This document shows positions 12,540 through 24,782 of a DNA stretch of 64,000 bases, piece after piece. Positions within the stretch are counted from its first letter, which is position 1; the number at the start of each line of letters is the position of its first letter. The notes under the pieces are model-generated. The model worked only from the letters and a program-made list of their open reading frames with translations, was not told the DNA's origin and made no database searches. Origin of the DNA: Bactericera cockerelli (Eukaryota; Arthropoda; Insecta; Hemiptera; Triozidae); assembly GCA_024516035.1 (NCBI GenBank), contig CM044959.1, positions 18,620,525 through 18,684,524 on the forward strand. The letters run 5' to 3'. Made by a program: the position numbers and the translations under genes.

Positions 12540-12975
12540 ATATCCCCCAAAAAACACTACGTGTAAAAATAGTCGTCAAGTGTTGGAATGATCAAAAAGA
12601 AGTGATATCAAAAACGTCAATTTTCTATGTTTGAAGGAATCATTTTAATTCCTTAATAATTCAACCAAAATAATAGCCTCACAACGACAATACACCTTTG
12701 AGCAAACTTTGATTTGGTATTTTGAGAATTTAACCAAAAAATAGCCACACAACAAAACAATGCTCTTGTAAGAATAATGTTGCATACTTACAGAACCATT
12801 GTTCTTACAAGAGCATTGTTTTGTTGTGTGGCTATTTTTTGGTTAAATTCTCAAAATACCAAATCAAAGTTTGCTCAAAGGTGTATTGTCGTTGTGAGGC
12901 TATTATTTTGGTTGAATTATTAAGGAATTAAAATGATTCCTTCAAACATAGAAAATTGACGTTTTTGATATTTAT
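12540..12975. repeat. Truncated copy of the 5234-5850 hairpin
   Basis: Left arm starts ATCCCCCAAAAAACACTACG at 12542; the right arm (about 12800-12970) stops at GACGTTTTTGATAT, lacking the last 90 or so bases. Flanking bases on the left match, in reverse, those on the right of the first hairpin, as expected for mirrored arms of the giant palindrome. Confidence 0.85.
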
Positions 12976-13985
12976 ATCTACCATTACAGTGGATTTTAAA
13001 ATCATTTCTTCTTCTTCTCTTTCTGTATGATAAAACTGACGGACATTCAAGATTTTGGGTATACTTAAATGGTATAATATTTGTGCACATGTCAGTTAAA
13101 TTGCGCAAATAGAGAAGTAAGTCTGTCGTCCGATATAAGCTGTGTTGGTATGTTGTATGGACCATTTCGTCAGCTGTATACATTTATGTATAGAAAATGC
13201 AAATACATATACTATTAATTATAGCAGTATTACCTATCAGAGCAATTCACACAGTCAGAGTCCAAGTATACAACCAATGTACAGGGTGTTAAAAAATACT
13301 TCCAGCAAAGGCCTAAAATAACAGCGATAAGTTGCAGTTTCAATCCCGGTCCACAAATATCGCATGTTTCTCGTTTGTTATTAAAAAAGTTATTAAAAAG
13401 TTCTATACGTGATGAGCGGGTCAGAACCCTTATAAAAAACAACTTTCAGGGCTAATGGTGGATATGCTTAACTTTTTATTATAATACAAAATAATGTTTT
13501 CCCAAGGACTTCAGGTTTAAGGTTAGGCATGACCCCATAAACGAACGGACTTTTGAGAAAGCCAAAGATAGGGGAAAATGGCAAGACATTGTATGGGCAG
13601 CCAAACGACTCACCGGGCTGTAGATCATTGTTATTAATTTGTATCTTTTTTCGGCCTACGTAAAAGTATAGAACAGGTAATCCTAGCACATCAACTTTCA
13701 CGATACCCACTATAGGAGCACTGAGAGTCGAAGACCAAGGCCTGGGACATATTCAATAAACTCGGTCCAGGCACCGCGTGATTTACAACCGACACGACGG
13801 TAACTTAACATGCGCCCAAGCCATAGGGGGGGCTCCTCGAGTAATATGCACCCCGCTAAACATATCGCGCTTGTCAGGATGGCGAAATATGCGCGTCCAA
13901 ATCTTGTTGTGCATTCTAGATGGGACCGGAGCGACCGTTTGTAATTAATATTGATTTATACGGATTGGAAATCAGTAAAGCGTAC
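12976..13985. other. Unannotated apart from a retro-ORF remnant
   Basis: Only the short frame at 13490-13622 looks protein-derived. The rest shows no gene. Confidence 0.5.
13490..13622 (+). pseudogene. Possible C-terminal remnant of a retrotransposon ORF
   Basis: One plus-strand frame reads PKDFRFKVRHDPINERTFEK then RGKWQDIVWAAKRLTGL and stops at about 13622. The composition (ERTFEKAKDRGKW, IVWAAKR) looks like the end of a transposable-element polyprotein, but I cannot assign a family. A stop lies just upstream, so at most about 45 codons survive. Confidence 0.3.
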
Positions 13986-14640
13986 ATTGACGACATAACG
14001 ACACAATGATTTTTTTTTTTTGTTGATTTATTTAATGTGGCAGGATTCTCAATTTTTGAGCTCTGCCATCCAATCACAGTATTCGTGTAGTCTTATTCTA
14101 AAGGTTTTAAGAATTTGACTACACAGGATTTAAACATTTCTAACGTTTGTGCATTTCTTGCCTCCATTGGGTTTGTATTCCACAACCGGACTGCTATGAT
14201 GTGGAAAGAGTCAACTGAGGGACGCTATAGAAACCGCGATTTGGTCGTTAGTAGCGACTCACTACACATGGCGGTGTGGACGGACCCTAAGGGTGGCTTA
14301 AAACACTTTCAGTAATATCAAGAATAGAAATACATTGACGACATAACGACACATTGAATCAACTCAGGGACGCTATAGGAACCGCGATTTGGTCGCTAGT
14401 AGCGACCAAATAGCGGTGTGACGGACAAACACATGGCGGTGTGACGGACACTAAGGGTGGCTTAAAACACTTTCAGTAATATCAAGGATAGAAATACATT
14501 GACGACATAACGACACATTGTATCAATTCAGGGACGCTATAGGAACCACGATTTGGTCGCTAGTAGCGACTCACTACACATGGCGGTGTGGACGGACCCT
14601 ATGGGTGGCTGAAAATACTATCAGAGTATCAAGGATATAA
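13985..14640 (+). repeat. Imperfect tandem repeat, three units of about 170 bp
   Basis: CATTGACGACATAACGACAC recurs at about 13986, 14334 and 14500, with GGGACGCTATAG, GCGATTTGGTCG, CACATGGCGGTGTGGACGGA and AACACTTTCAGTAATATCAA. A hairpin ATTTGGTCGCT/AGCGACCAAAT is at 14387-14411. Confidence 0.8.
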
Positions 14641-15703
14641 ATGAGATAATTTTGCGACTTAGTTGTCTTATACATACATACATATGTAGGTCATAGTGAT
14701 CTTTGGAACCCGAAATAAGTGAGTTACTGTGCGGTAATCGTTTGGTATTGAAAATTCGACAAATCTAAGTTTTGGTTCACCACTTTTTCGCAGTTTTATT
14801 AAAATTGCATAATAGTACTTCCAATTTGTGTGTCACTGTCAAATCATAAAAAATCCGATCTCTTCTAAAGCAATAAGAAAACAACCCATCAATATTAGCC
14901 CTAAATATATGTCAAGCTTGCTTTCCTCCATATTTAACTAGACGGTTTAAAAAAAAAGAAAAATGGTCAGTATATACGTGCGAGTGCATATTTGAATTTT
15001 AACGGCCACTGTCAAGTAGAGTGCCCAGGGCAGAAATGTGCCGCTTCTTGTAAAATTGACGGGTGAGATGAGGGCTATTAAAATAATATATCCTCTACTT
15101 TTTATTACTCTTTATTTTGGGTTTTTTTCTTCTTTATATATAAAAAAAAAACACACCACTTAGGTTCTCGCACCTTGTTAAGAAGTTAGGGACAGGAGGA
15201 CAGGTGGTTTATTTTTTATTTAACATCTAGGAATTATGGTAATAAAGACAGGTGTCCTGTACTTTCAGATCAGATCAATCAAACTAAGGAACTCGCTACT
15301 AATACTGCTGCTATATTACTGTGACTATGTATACTATTAACTACCCTACTATGTATCTATCTACATATGTAGGTACATTGTAAATATACTATTGCGAGTA
15401 TAAGTGCATATTGAAATGTCCATCTCTCTGGAAGCTAAGAAACGGTTTGAACATGGTAAAAGTGGTGCAATGTATAAATAATGCTCTATGCCCAAACTCT
15501 TCACCTGAGAGACGCTAAAGAAACTAGCAAATAACGAAACCAAATAATCAATCGTTTACATATAATTATTTGACATATTGTTTAAGATCAATAAAATATG
15601 AACCAAAATAGTAGTAGGTAGGTACTTGGCCTATACTTGAAGATATAGGTACTTGGCCTTTCAGAAAAATGATTACTGAAAGGCTAAGTAAGTAAGTATA
15701 TCT

Positions 15704-15897
15704 TCAACTGGTAGTCAAATGGTTACCGCGCTGGTCTGGTAATCCAGGGATCCGTTGGTTCGAAGCCCACCCGGTGCATGAATTTTTCCTCAATAATTTG
15801 AGTTTCTGACCACATAAAAATAAGACTCTGAGGGTTAGGTGGTATAGGTAGAAAATGCTTTGAGCACTAGCCTCTAAAGAGTATTATTATTATTATA
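15704..15897 (+). mobile_element. SINE-1 (tRNA-derived), full copy
   Basis: Head AATGGTTACCGCGCTGGTCT and GTTGGTTCGAAGCCCACCCG, body GTGCATGAATTTTTCCTCA, TTGAGTTTCTGACCACATAA and CTCTGAGGGTTAGGTGG, tail of ATT repeats. Roughly 190 bp. Confidence 0.8.
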
Positions 15898-16716
15898 TCT
15901 CAATGTGTGAAATGTCTGAAAATCCAAAGCAATATTTTTATTTCAAGAAAAAAAAAAAAAGAAAAAAAAAAATGTAAAAAACTGGGTAGGTCAAATTTTT
16001 GACGAGAACAATACTTTCCTTATTGATGAGGAAAGTAATAAAACGGTATTCAGGAATATCCTATGAATTCACATTTTTTATTATTTTTTAAAGATGAGTG
16101 TTTCACAGCCGCGTACGCCGTTTCAATTTCGTAGCCATGAAACAGGAGCTACTGTAGACGCTTGTGGTCTGTGGTGTAGCCTGCCCAGCCCGTAGTATGC
16201 CTCCCCTCTGATGGGCGAGAATTGACACAGTACTTCCCAATTAGTTTAAATTCCAAAATCACCGCTTCTCAACACAACACATAGGTACAACAACACCTTA
16301 TCACCAAACCTGGCATACTAATTGACACAACACCTCAAGTCATACAATCCCATCACACTGCCTACTCATCAGGAAGCCAAGTGTTAATCCGTAATGAATG
16401 GCCCAGTCCGGAATGGTACTGCGTGCCCTGTAATTTGGCCGGACATAGCGACGTGATAAAAACAGTGTTTGGAGTATGACTATCAAAGTAACTACCGAAT
16501 ACCTGACTACCGTATACTTCATATAATGGACACTTGGACAGCTTCACGTCGAATGTGCATTATCATTATGGTACCTATAGCATTAAGTGCATTAACAGGT
16601 CTACTAGTTTGTTACTCTTTAAAAGTACACAAAGTAATTTGAAATACAATACATAGGTATCTGATTCAAATAGACTGATACAATATCAAAGAAAATAATC
16701 CAAGAAAAACTGAAAG

Positions 16717-16807
16717 TTAGGGCTGAATTATGAATTACCACTAGAGGGTGTGTTAAGGGATAGTGTCCACTTAGATTAAATTTAATCCTGTTTCATAATT
16801 CGGCCTT
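16717..16807. mobile_element. Short Harbinger-like MITE
   Basis: GGGCTGAATTATGAA at the left and TTTCATAATTCGGCC at the right are inverted, with TTA flanking both. About 85-90 bp. A longer relative with similar ends is at about 58505-58635. Confidence 0.5.
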
Positions 16808-17585
16808 AGGAACCTATCTTAATCCAAAGCTGAAATGTGCAGGACATGACTTTTCGTCTATGTACTCGTATATTTGTATATGGCTGTTGGCGTAATGGAA
16901 CTCCCTGTCCTGAGTCGACAATCTAAACAAATCACTAACTATACTATGGCTGGAGAAAGATGGACCAACACCCAATTACATAAAGATGCCTTGGTCTGCA
17001 AGGAAAATTTCTGAGTGGAAAGTTGTTAACAGAGATCATCATCATCATTCCTCATCAAGTCAGTAAAATTCAAGTTAAGTCGAATCTAAGAAATGGTTAG
17101 ACCATTTGGGAAAGAAATTGATTGAAATTACGGGTGATCCCATTGGTCTCGCCATTCAAAGAGGAAATGCTTCTTGCATCCTCGGTTCCCTTCCGGAAGG
17201 ACGGTCCCTTGGACAAGTTTTTTTTTTATATATTTAATAAAAGTACATATACCTACTTTCTATAAAAAAAAAAATCTTCAGAGGTGATTCTCAGTTCTTT
17301 ACACCAAGTTTTGGCGTACTAACCATTCGAAATGGTTCCCCAGTGCATTTGGTTCGACGAGGTCCAGACATTCCAGATACGGTCTACAGAGCTATGTCAA
17401 ATATTCGGAGCTAATGTCCCCATCAGAGAAACAAATCAACTACATACATATACATAAATTCGTTTTTTGATCAATTTTTTTTTTACCAAAATTAAAGCAC
17501 AGAACCTTTACTACATATCAAATCTTCAAAATTTAAAATACATAACACCATGGGGACAGGGAAGATCATAGCGAAAAAAAAATTA

Positions 17586-17658
17586 CGACCTTGCCAGGAT
17601 TCGAACCTGGAATCTTCTGATCCGTAGTCAGACGCGTTATCCGTTGCGCCACAAGGCC
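17586..17658 (-). tRNA. tRNA-Arg (anticodon ACG)
   Basis: A 73-nt cloverleaf on the minus strand. Acceptor arms GGCCTTG and CAAGGTC pair with one G-U. The A box reads TGGCGCAACGG, the anticodon stem is TCTGA/TCAGA with loop CTACGGA (anticodon ACG), and the T arm is CCAGG-TTCGAAT-CCTGG with discriminator G. A run of nine T follows the 3' end within about 2 nt, a good RNA polymerase III terminator. The intact acceptor and terminator distinguish it from the tRNA-headed SINEs elsewhere in the window. Confidence 0.95.
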
Positions 17659-18518
17659 GGTGAGAGAAACCGCCCGAGAACTCTTCATATAAAACAGAGA
17701 CATGCGAGAGTTGAGACGCGAGAATAGACGTGGCACACCCCTCCTCTCTGACCGGGTAGCGACCTTGAGCGTATACGAGAGGTATGACTCATTCATTGAT
17801 GGGAAATGATATGCGAGGTTTTTTTACGATGAAAATTTTCTTGTTAATTTGTTTCAGTTTTTCACATTACCTACATTATTGTTCATAAAAAAAGAAAATT
17901 ATTTAATGTAGGTATAACTAATAATATTATAGCTTCAATTTTGAATTTTCCATTTTCCCTTATGTGGGAGTATCCGCAAGTAGATATTCGGTATCGGTAT
18001 TGTCTGTAGTTTTGGGGTTCACGGCTAGGCAAGCATCTTGTATAGTTCCTTGTATAGTTTTTTACTTCCCTTTTTGGCAACTATACCGACCTACGCCTAC
18101 ATTAAAAGAGGTGTGATCACTTTTACAATCGATATTTAGGTATCGTTGAGTAACGATTCACTATAAACCGTATGATGTGATGCGTACAAACCGTAAGCCT
18201 TTATCTTTTATTATTTATTTATTTCGCAAACACAGCCTTTTTATATCATCATCATCATCGGGTGGCGTCATCGTGAACGATGAACGTGAATTTTTTTTTA
18301 TATCACATCATAAAATTTATGCTTTGTCTTGTCTGAAGTCGAATTTCAGGTAAGCCTCATCCACTGACATCATTCGAAGATTCTGGTTTGGCATCTCTTC
18401 ATTTCACATAGATCGACTAGAGTTGAAAGGACTTTTTCGTCTTCCGTCTTCAACAAATCGATATTTAGCCAACTTTAACGAATAACGATTCAAAATAAAT
18501 CGTATGATGTGACGAGTA

Positions 18519-19125
18519 CAAAGGGTACCCTTAGCCTCAGTCTCAAATGTCTGAGGCCCTCTCTCTAGAGTGCACCATGGTTAATGAACAAAACACGGGT
18601 TGGTTTATAGGTTTCAAGTCAAGGTCCAAGGGTACCCTCAGCCTCAGTCTCAAGTAAATGAGGTCCTCTTTCTTGAGTGCACCATGGATGAACAAAACAC
18701 GGGTTGGTTCAATGGTTTCAAGTCAAGGTGCAAGAGTACCCTTAGCCTCAGTCTCAAATGAATAAGGTCTTCTCTCAAGAGTACACCATTACACCATGGT
18801 TAATGAACAAAACACGGTTTTTTTATAGGTTTCAAGTCAAGGTCCAAGGGTACCCTCGGCCTCAGTCTCAAGTAAATAAGGCCCTCTTTCTTGAGTGCAC
18901 CGTATTATGAACAAAACACGGGTTAGTTCAATGGTTTCAAGTCAAGGTCCAAGGGTACCCTCGGCCTCAGTCTCAAGTAAATAAGGCCCTCTTTCTTGAG
19001 TGCACCATATTATGAACAAAACACGGGTTAGTTCAATGGTTTCAAGTCAAGGTCCAAGGGTACCCTTAGCCTCAGTCTCAAGTGAATGAAGTCCTCTCTC
19101 TAGGGAGCACCATGGTCAATGATAC
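18519..19125 (+). repeat. Tandem repeat, about 105 bp, six units
   Basis: GGGTACCCT-type starts at 18523, 18630, 18734, 18848, 18953 and 19058. Units share AGCCTCAGTCTCAA, TCTTGAGTGCACCAT, GAACAAAACACGGGTT and GTTTCAAGTCAAGGTCCAAG. Confidence 0.9.
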
Positions 19126-19560
19126 GACTATATAATATGTTTATATGGTGCATGGTGCTTATTCATATGTATAATTGTACATTATATACATCCATTCTGG
19201 CATAGGGGTTATCACTGCAAGCTATCTTGTACAGAGAAGTAGAGGAATAAGTTGGGACCCAAAAGTTCTGATTAAATCGCACGACTATTACCATAGGGAA
19301 CCTCTCTACTGGAGCGGCGGTGCCTAAAGTGGTTGACACAGGCTCCCTGAGTGAGAGCTTTCGGACGGAGAATGAGGGACAAAGTGAGATAATAGTAAGT
19401 TGTAGAACTCCAAAGAATAAGGCAAACTCTTTATAATTTTTTCCTCTGAAAAAACCATCGATATCGTTTTTTGCAGCCGGTGTTATAAAACACCTTGGTT
19501 CCCAATAAACACAACAAGTAAATTTCAGGAACCCAAAGAAACAAATGCTTAATTTCATTC

Positions 19561-19760
19561 AAATCGAAGCAACCCTTTGCATGAGAGTTATTTTGGAACT
19601 AACAGGCAAATACATATGTATGCGAATTTCATTCAAATCAAAGCATCCCTTTGCATGAGAGTTATTTTGGAACTAACAGGCAAATATGTATGCGATCAAA
19701 TCGAAGTATCCCTTTGCATGAGAGTTATTTTGGAACTAACAGGCAAGTATGTATGTGCAC
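19561..19760 (+). repeat. Tandem repeat, three units of 59-75 bp
   Basis: CTTTGCATGAGAGTTATTTT plus GGAACTAACAGGCAA occurs three times. Open frames across it are repeat-driven. Confidence 0.9.
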
Positions 19761-20372
19761 CAAAATATCAAATGTGTATATGTTCAATGTTCATTTGTTC
19801 AAATTACATAGATGAGCTGTTATGATGCCGGCTAGATCGTCCGGTACCACTCTCAAAACAGAATCGGTCCGTCAATTATGCGCCGACCTTTCTTACGACA
19901 AGGCCGTGAGCGTTTGAAAAGGACAATCGACTAGTGACCTCTTTTATATGAGTGAGAGCTTTTCGAAAGCATGGCCATTATTAGTCCCATCTAATAACAT
20001 AAAAAGGGGGTGCGATTAAAATTTGCACACCTCTGCTGGGTCCCGGGTCTCATGGCGAGAAGAGAAGGGGCACTGCTGCATGCTTGTTGAATTGTTATCA
20101 TTTATATTTGTGCTCTTAGTTTTCGTGAATTACGAGGTCTCTCCGGTCGGGTTGCTCTCAGTGACCTATCCCGCGGAGGAGAACATTTATTACGAGATGT
20201 CATACCATGTGAACCAATTTGGTTCAGTGCAGGCGCTGGGGAGGGGGTCGGAAAACTTTTAAGAAGGGATATCCCGGATTCAGCGTAGATTTAGTAAAGC
20301 CACTTTGAGTGATTAAATTAACACAAATATGATATCACGAAAGTGATTAACACATATATGATAACATTATTT

Positions 20373-20515
20373 CTTGTTTTCTTGTCATCCGACCTCAGTA
20401 GCTCGTAACCGGAGGCAGGTGGTTCGAGGCCCGAGTTCAGCAAAGATTTAGTAAATCGAGTTTGAGTAATTGTGCGATGTCCCATTGTGAAAAACTCAGA
20501 TATGATCATTCTTTT
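20373..20515 (+). mobile_element. SINE-6 (tRNA-derived)
   Basis: CCGACCTCAGTAGCTCG, GGTGGTTCGAGGCCCGAG (B box), GTTCAGCAAAGATTTAGTAA and CGAGTTTGAGTAATTG. A headless relative precedes it at about 20262-20365 (ATTTAGTAAAGCCACTTTG, GATATCACGAAAGTGATTAA). Confidence 0.6.
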
Positions 20516-20732
20516 TTATGATCTTCAGTGGTCTGGTATTGAAGAGCTTTGGACACAAAATGTTAGGTATAAATCAAAGATTCGGCTAGAGGACTATAAA
20601 CAGAAACTATAGGGCGGCTAAAAGCTCGAATTAATAAACAACGCTAAAGCGGAGACTGTTACTATTACGTATACTAATGCTATTACCATGGTAAAAGCCC
20701 ATCACATAACAAAAATCAGATACTATAGTACC

Positions 20733-20830
20733 TAGGTCGGGTGAGGTTAATGTGGGTAGCAGGTTTTGTGAGTTTTCTGGGTATAACCCCCGTCGTGATA
20801 TGACCATGCAATTAAAAGCGACGTTAAACC
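20733..20830 (+). mobile_element. 5S-derived SINE, body only
   Basis: GGTGAGGTTAATGTGGGTAG, CCCCCGTCGTGATATGACCA and AGCGACGTTAAACCC without a 5S head: a 5'-truncated copy. Confidence 0.75.
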
Positions 20831-21634
20831 CAAATTCAAAGAAAAGATACTAGAGTCATGGCTGCACCCGAGTTCCAGCCCGAGGCATGGCCCGATATTT
20901 ATTTTCCCTAACCCTATTCTCAATGAGGCATTGCCGTACATTGCTTCGGGCCTGAATTTGGCGTCACCGGTGTCAACCGCAGCAGCATTCACGTAAATGT
21001 GGGCCTGAAAAGGTTATAGATACATAATAGCTGAAGGACCAATAAATGATTTGCAGGATATCAATATTCTGGCCACACATATGTCCAAGTATTATTATTT
21101 AACACTATATTAGATTGAAAAAAATGGAAACACTATATACAATAAAAAGAAGAATACACATAAACATATGTCCTAACTAAAGGGTGGAGTTATTGCCTAT
21201 GGCAATCTCTTCCACCCAAACCTTATGTCTACATGGCTGGGAAATTATAAAAGGAGGATGTCGGAGAAAATGGTGGAGTTACTGGAGTTAGGTGCAATGG
21301 AAGACATCCATCCAGCCCAGGATTTATTCCAAAAAGAATAACTTGAGGAAAAACCCACAGAAACTTTCAGTTTCAAAGTCCCCCACTGGTTCTTATCTCC
21401 GAGCAGATAATAAATCACGTGGTATCACTGCATCACAAGGTATGCACGCTACCGTACAAGATACAAATGATCATTTGATATGCTCTCGTCTCGTGATAGC
21501 AGCGAGATATTTGGTTGATGCCTGCTGTGGGTGCCGGGGTCAGGTTAGGTTTGGTTACACTAATAAATGTGGTAAGCTCCTTAATTGTAGCAGTAAGCGC
21601 TGGTTGCTACCAACTTTACCTTTTCTCACAACAC

Positions 21635-22860
21635 CAGTGCCGGATTACCCATATGGCGGATTTGGCAGATGCCAAGGGCCCCGCGCTTTAGGGGGCCCCG
21701 CGCTTGAGCAGCTTACACTAGATATTATGAGATTTTTAAAAAGCTTGCAGTAGGTATTATGAGTTTTTTAAAAGCTTACACTAGGTGTTTTTGGATAATG
21801 AGTAAGGAGAAAAAGAAATAAAAGGGGAAAGAACATACTCACAGCAAAGTACATAAATTGAAAGAAATGCGCGGGGCCCCCTATTACTGTCTACTCCTCG
21901 AATCAACAATGATCAACCACATGGACACTAGCGGATTACCTACCTCAATGGCGGATTTGGTAGATGCCAAATTCCCCGCGGTTTTGGGGACCCCGTGTTT
22001 CGGGCAGCTTACACAAATTATAAGTGTTTTTGAATGACCTTTAAGTCGGTTTTTCTGGATTTTAATATTAAATAAAATCACAGCCAGTTTAGCAAAATAT
22101 TAAAAGAAAAACCACGGGGCTCACCTTAAAACCGACCACATATTATATGAAAATAGGTAGATCTCTATAGCTATTGCCTGCGACTCTTTATATAATATAT
22201 AAATATAATATAATTACTCGTATTTGAAAAGAATAATATTGACAAAGGACGTGATTATTGCCTTAGGTAATCTTTGCCATTAAACCCATAAAGTTTCTTC
22301 TGAGTGATCAGTGATCGGTTTTATCGACATCTTAACCAATGATCTACATTATAATCGCCTGCGACGTTTTTAATGTTTTTTTTCTTTCGAGATATCTTTT
22401 TGTATATATTTTCCGAGTACTTTACATTTCGAGTACCACATAACATTTCAAAAATTTCGCCTGCGGCGCCGTCAAATTTACTTATCTTGATGTTTTGGAT
22501 TGTTTTTCAAGACGTGCAATTCTAGTACCATTAAAAGAAAAAAAACCTTTGGGCATTTTTGAAGTGCCTTTTGATAGGTTGGTATTATTTTGGCGAGTGA
22601 CCTTTAAAAAAAAATAGCATTCAATACTAGCAATAAAATCTCCATGTAATCGATGATCTTCTTGAATCGATGATCTTCGGAAAAAATGTTGCCTTCGGTG
22701 TTATAAACGTCGTTTTGGATACTATTATGGATTGGTGCCCAGGACACTTGGCTTCGATTTCAAGGTTCTAAAAATAGTATTTTAGAAAAAACTCAGTACA
22801 ATTTTGGGGCCCCGCGCCTCGAAAATGCCAAGGGCCCCGCGCAGCCTTAATCCGGCACTG
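21635..22860. mobile_element. Nonautonomous hAT-type element, 1226 bp
   Basis: Ends are CAGTGCCGGATTA and its inverted complement, flanked on both sides by the 8-bp duplication CACAACAC (21627-21634 and 22861-22868). CAG-starting TIRs with 8-bp TSDs are the hAT signature. Subterminal GGGGCCCCGCGC-type GC-rich blocks occur near both ends. The left-end block (GGATTAC, ATGGCGGATTTGG, GCAGCTTACAC) is repeated inside at about 21930-22030. No transposase. Confidence 0.9.
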
Positions 22861-23164
22861 CACAACACCGAGGGTACTATGGAACCTTTAGGAGAGGTTC
22901 ATGTTTATTGCACTTTTTACTCAACGGCATGACCATTTGGTAAATAAATAATGAAGGTGAAGTCAGCAATTCATTAAACCAATGCTTATAACACAAAAAG
23001 CTCAGGGGATGAAGATACTCATTCACACGAAAAAAAAAAAAAAAAAAAAAAAAACAATAAAGAGATCTTGGGAAATAATAAGAAAGAAGAAAGAGATGAG
23101 AAACTGTGAAAAGAGAGCAGAGACATCCAAAAGAAAAAGAATCTAAAGAACAAACAGATGAGGA

Positions 23165-23505
23165 AAGGCCAGGCCTGGTAACGATAGAGACTACTGCCCG
23201 TAGTCCAGAGATCCTGACTTCGATTTCCGGTTGGAGCAGACTTTTCACATATTAAATTCTGTTCCTTCCAAACACGTGAGGCTGGCTGGCATTGCCGACC
23301 CTACTCAGGCTGGGTGAGGTTAGTGTGGGTAACTAGTATGATTCCAAGCTAATGGAGAGTAAAACTCCCGTCCTATTCAGGGTGTTTATTCAAATAGAAT
23401 CGTTGGCGTTAGGAAGTGCATCCAGCCGTAAAAATGTGCCACAACTAACCAATCTCAACCATGAGGTTGAACAATGCCGACCCCAAGTATAGGTTTGGGT
23501 AAAGG
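23165..23505 (+). mobile_element. SINE-2 variant with alternative tail
   Basis: Head ACTACTGCCCGTAGTCCAGA and core GGCTGGGTGAGGTTAGTGTG as in SINE-2, but the 3' part is AATCGTTGGCGTTAGGAAGT, ATCCAGCCGTAAAAATGTGC and CAACCATGAGGTTGAAC, ending in an AAG-rich stretch. The same tail is at 39978-40237. Confidence 0.75.
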
Positions 23506-23591
23506 CAAAGTGAAAGAAGAAGAAGATGAGGAGGAATAGATAACAAAGAGACAAGACTTTTAAGACAAGAAAATCAGTTTTGTTTTGAAGT

Positions 23592-23691
23592 NNNNNNNNN
23601 NNNNNNNNNNNNNNNNNNNNNNNNNNNNNNNNNNNNNNNNNNNNNNNNNNNNNNNNNNNNNNNNNNNNNNNNNNNNNNNNNNNNNNNNNNN
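23592..23691. other. Scaffold gap, 100 N
   Basis: Exactly 100 N between a SINE-2 tail (ends about 23505) and unrecognised sequence. The open frame that seems to span it is an artefact of the N run. Confidence 1.
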
Positions 23692-24782
23692 TTTCAGGAG
23701 AGCAATAATTCTACATTACTATGCTGTAGATGCTATAGGTTTCCTCCACTCTAAAATATTTTTTTCCCATAGTTGTAATAGGGGGTATTTCTCCTTCATA
23801 TTCAACGAGATGATGGAAAAGAGTATATTCCATGTTATTCTGCAAAAGAGTCGATGGGGCATCTATGAAGCCTTAATCTATTTGATACAGGAAATTATTT
23901 ATTTTCTTGCAAAGTAATAAACGTTGGTATTGTGATAAAATTATTTATATCATGTACAGTTTTGTATAGCTTTTACTACTGTCCTGTATATTCCATGTTT
24001 ATAATTATGTTTTTTTTAATCAATTTTACTGCGCTGTATATTCTCCTCTTCTAGATTTTTTGTTGTTGTATATAAACTCTTTTTTTCCATGTCTATTTGA
24101 TATTTGAATTTTGTGAATGTAATAAAATCAAATGAATAATTCTTAACATTAATCTGTCTCTGTTTTTACTTTCCATCTATAATTCTATACCGTCAAGTCG
24201 CTTGAACCAATCGTGCGTGTGAACTCATTATTATTATCATACCTACAATTTTGCTTTAAAGTCTTACGTACATACCTTACAATAAAAATAACTCCTTTTT
24301 TCTTCCTTTAGAAAGGTTATTTACCTTCCCTTAACCACTCTGCCGAAACATAAATCAAATATTCATCTTCAACCAATCTACAAAATTTCAAGGCGTTGCT
24401 TTATTAAATAAAATTAAAAAAACGGCCCTGTTTATTGTTTATAGTCCTCTACCGAGACACTTATATTATTATTAACGAGCATCATTAATTTTATTCTTTT
24501 TGACTTAAATAAGCCAGTAAATAAAAACTAAAGTTCTATGAAATTCTCAAAACAGAACTGAAAACAAAATTACATCAGTATCTAAAATTCATAAGTAACC
24601 TTCTAAATTCTTGTTAGAAATAGTCACTAAGGGAAATTTCCGTAAGTCCATGTCAGTGAAATCCTGCGACTTTATTAGATCTTTTGTGCAGTTAATTCTA
24701 TTGGTAAGTTCTTCCCTAATGTACTTGTAAAAGTCATCTATTTAAATCTCAAAAGTATACATAATTATATTATTGCTAATTA

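Larger units (their letters stand above)
5234..12975. repeat. Giant imperfect inverted repeat (palindrome)
   Basis: The left arm, about 5234-8787, is repeated in reverse at about 9840-12975. Matching blocks in mirrored order: hairpin (5234-5850 against 12540-12975), GTATTTCATAGAACCGG-type repeats (6186-7050 against 11356-12256), SINE-2 (7740-7935 against 10370-10570), a segment with GGTAGATGGAAATTCGATC (8120-8150 against 10120-10145), and SINE-4 with GTCGTCGAC (8545-8690 against 9945-10085). Arms differ by many substitutions and indels, so this is not a simple assembly fold-back. They meet at GGCCAATACTTTATACACTT and its complement on either side of a 1.05-kb spacer. Confidence 0.85.
14641..18518. 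other. Intergenic: one tRNA, one SINE-1, one MITE, otherwise nothing recognised
   Basis: A 65-bp direct repeat (CGATATTTAG, AACGATTCA, CGTATGATGTGA) lies at about 18126-18195 and 18459-18520, flanking the start of the 105-bp array. Poly(A)/poly(T) runs near 15950 and 17220. No other gene seen. Confidence 0.55.
19126..21634. other. Unannotated between repeats
   Basis: The 131-codon minus-strand frame at 19163-19558 and shorter frames near 20023 and 21292 show no recognisable domain or plausible splice pattern. SINE fragments at 20262-20515 and 20733-20830. Confidence 0.5.

Noticed and set aside
5234..12975. Giant palindrome as a simple assembly fold-back
   Set aside because: Arms differ by many substitutions and indels and by hairpin truncation, which a read fold-back would not produce.
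19163..19558. 131-codon minus-strand ORF
   Set aside because: No domain, no low-complexity bias and no neighbouring exon; consistent with chance.
23585..23917. 110-codon ORF across the gap
   Set aside because: Its first third is N; the remainder has no recognisable domain.
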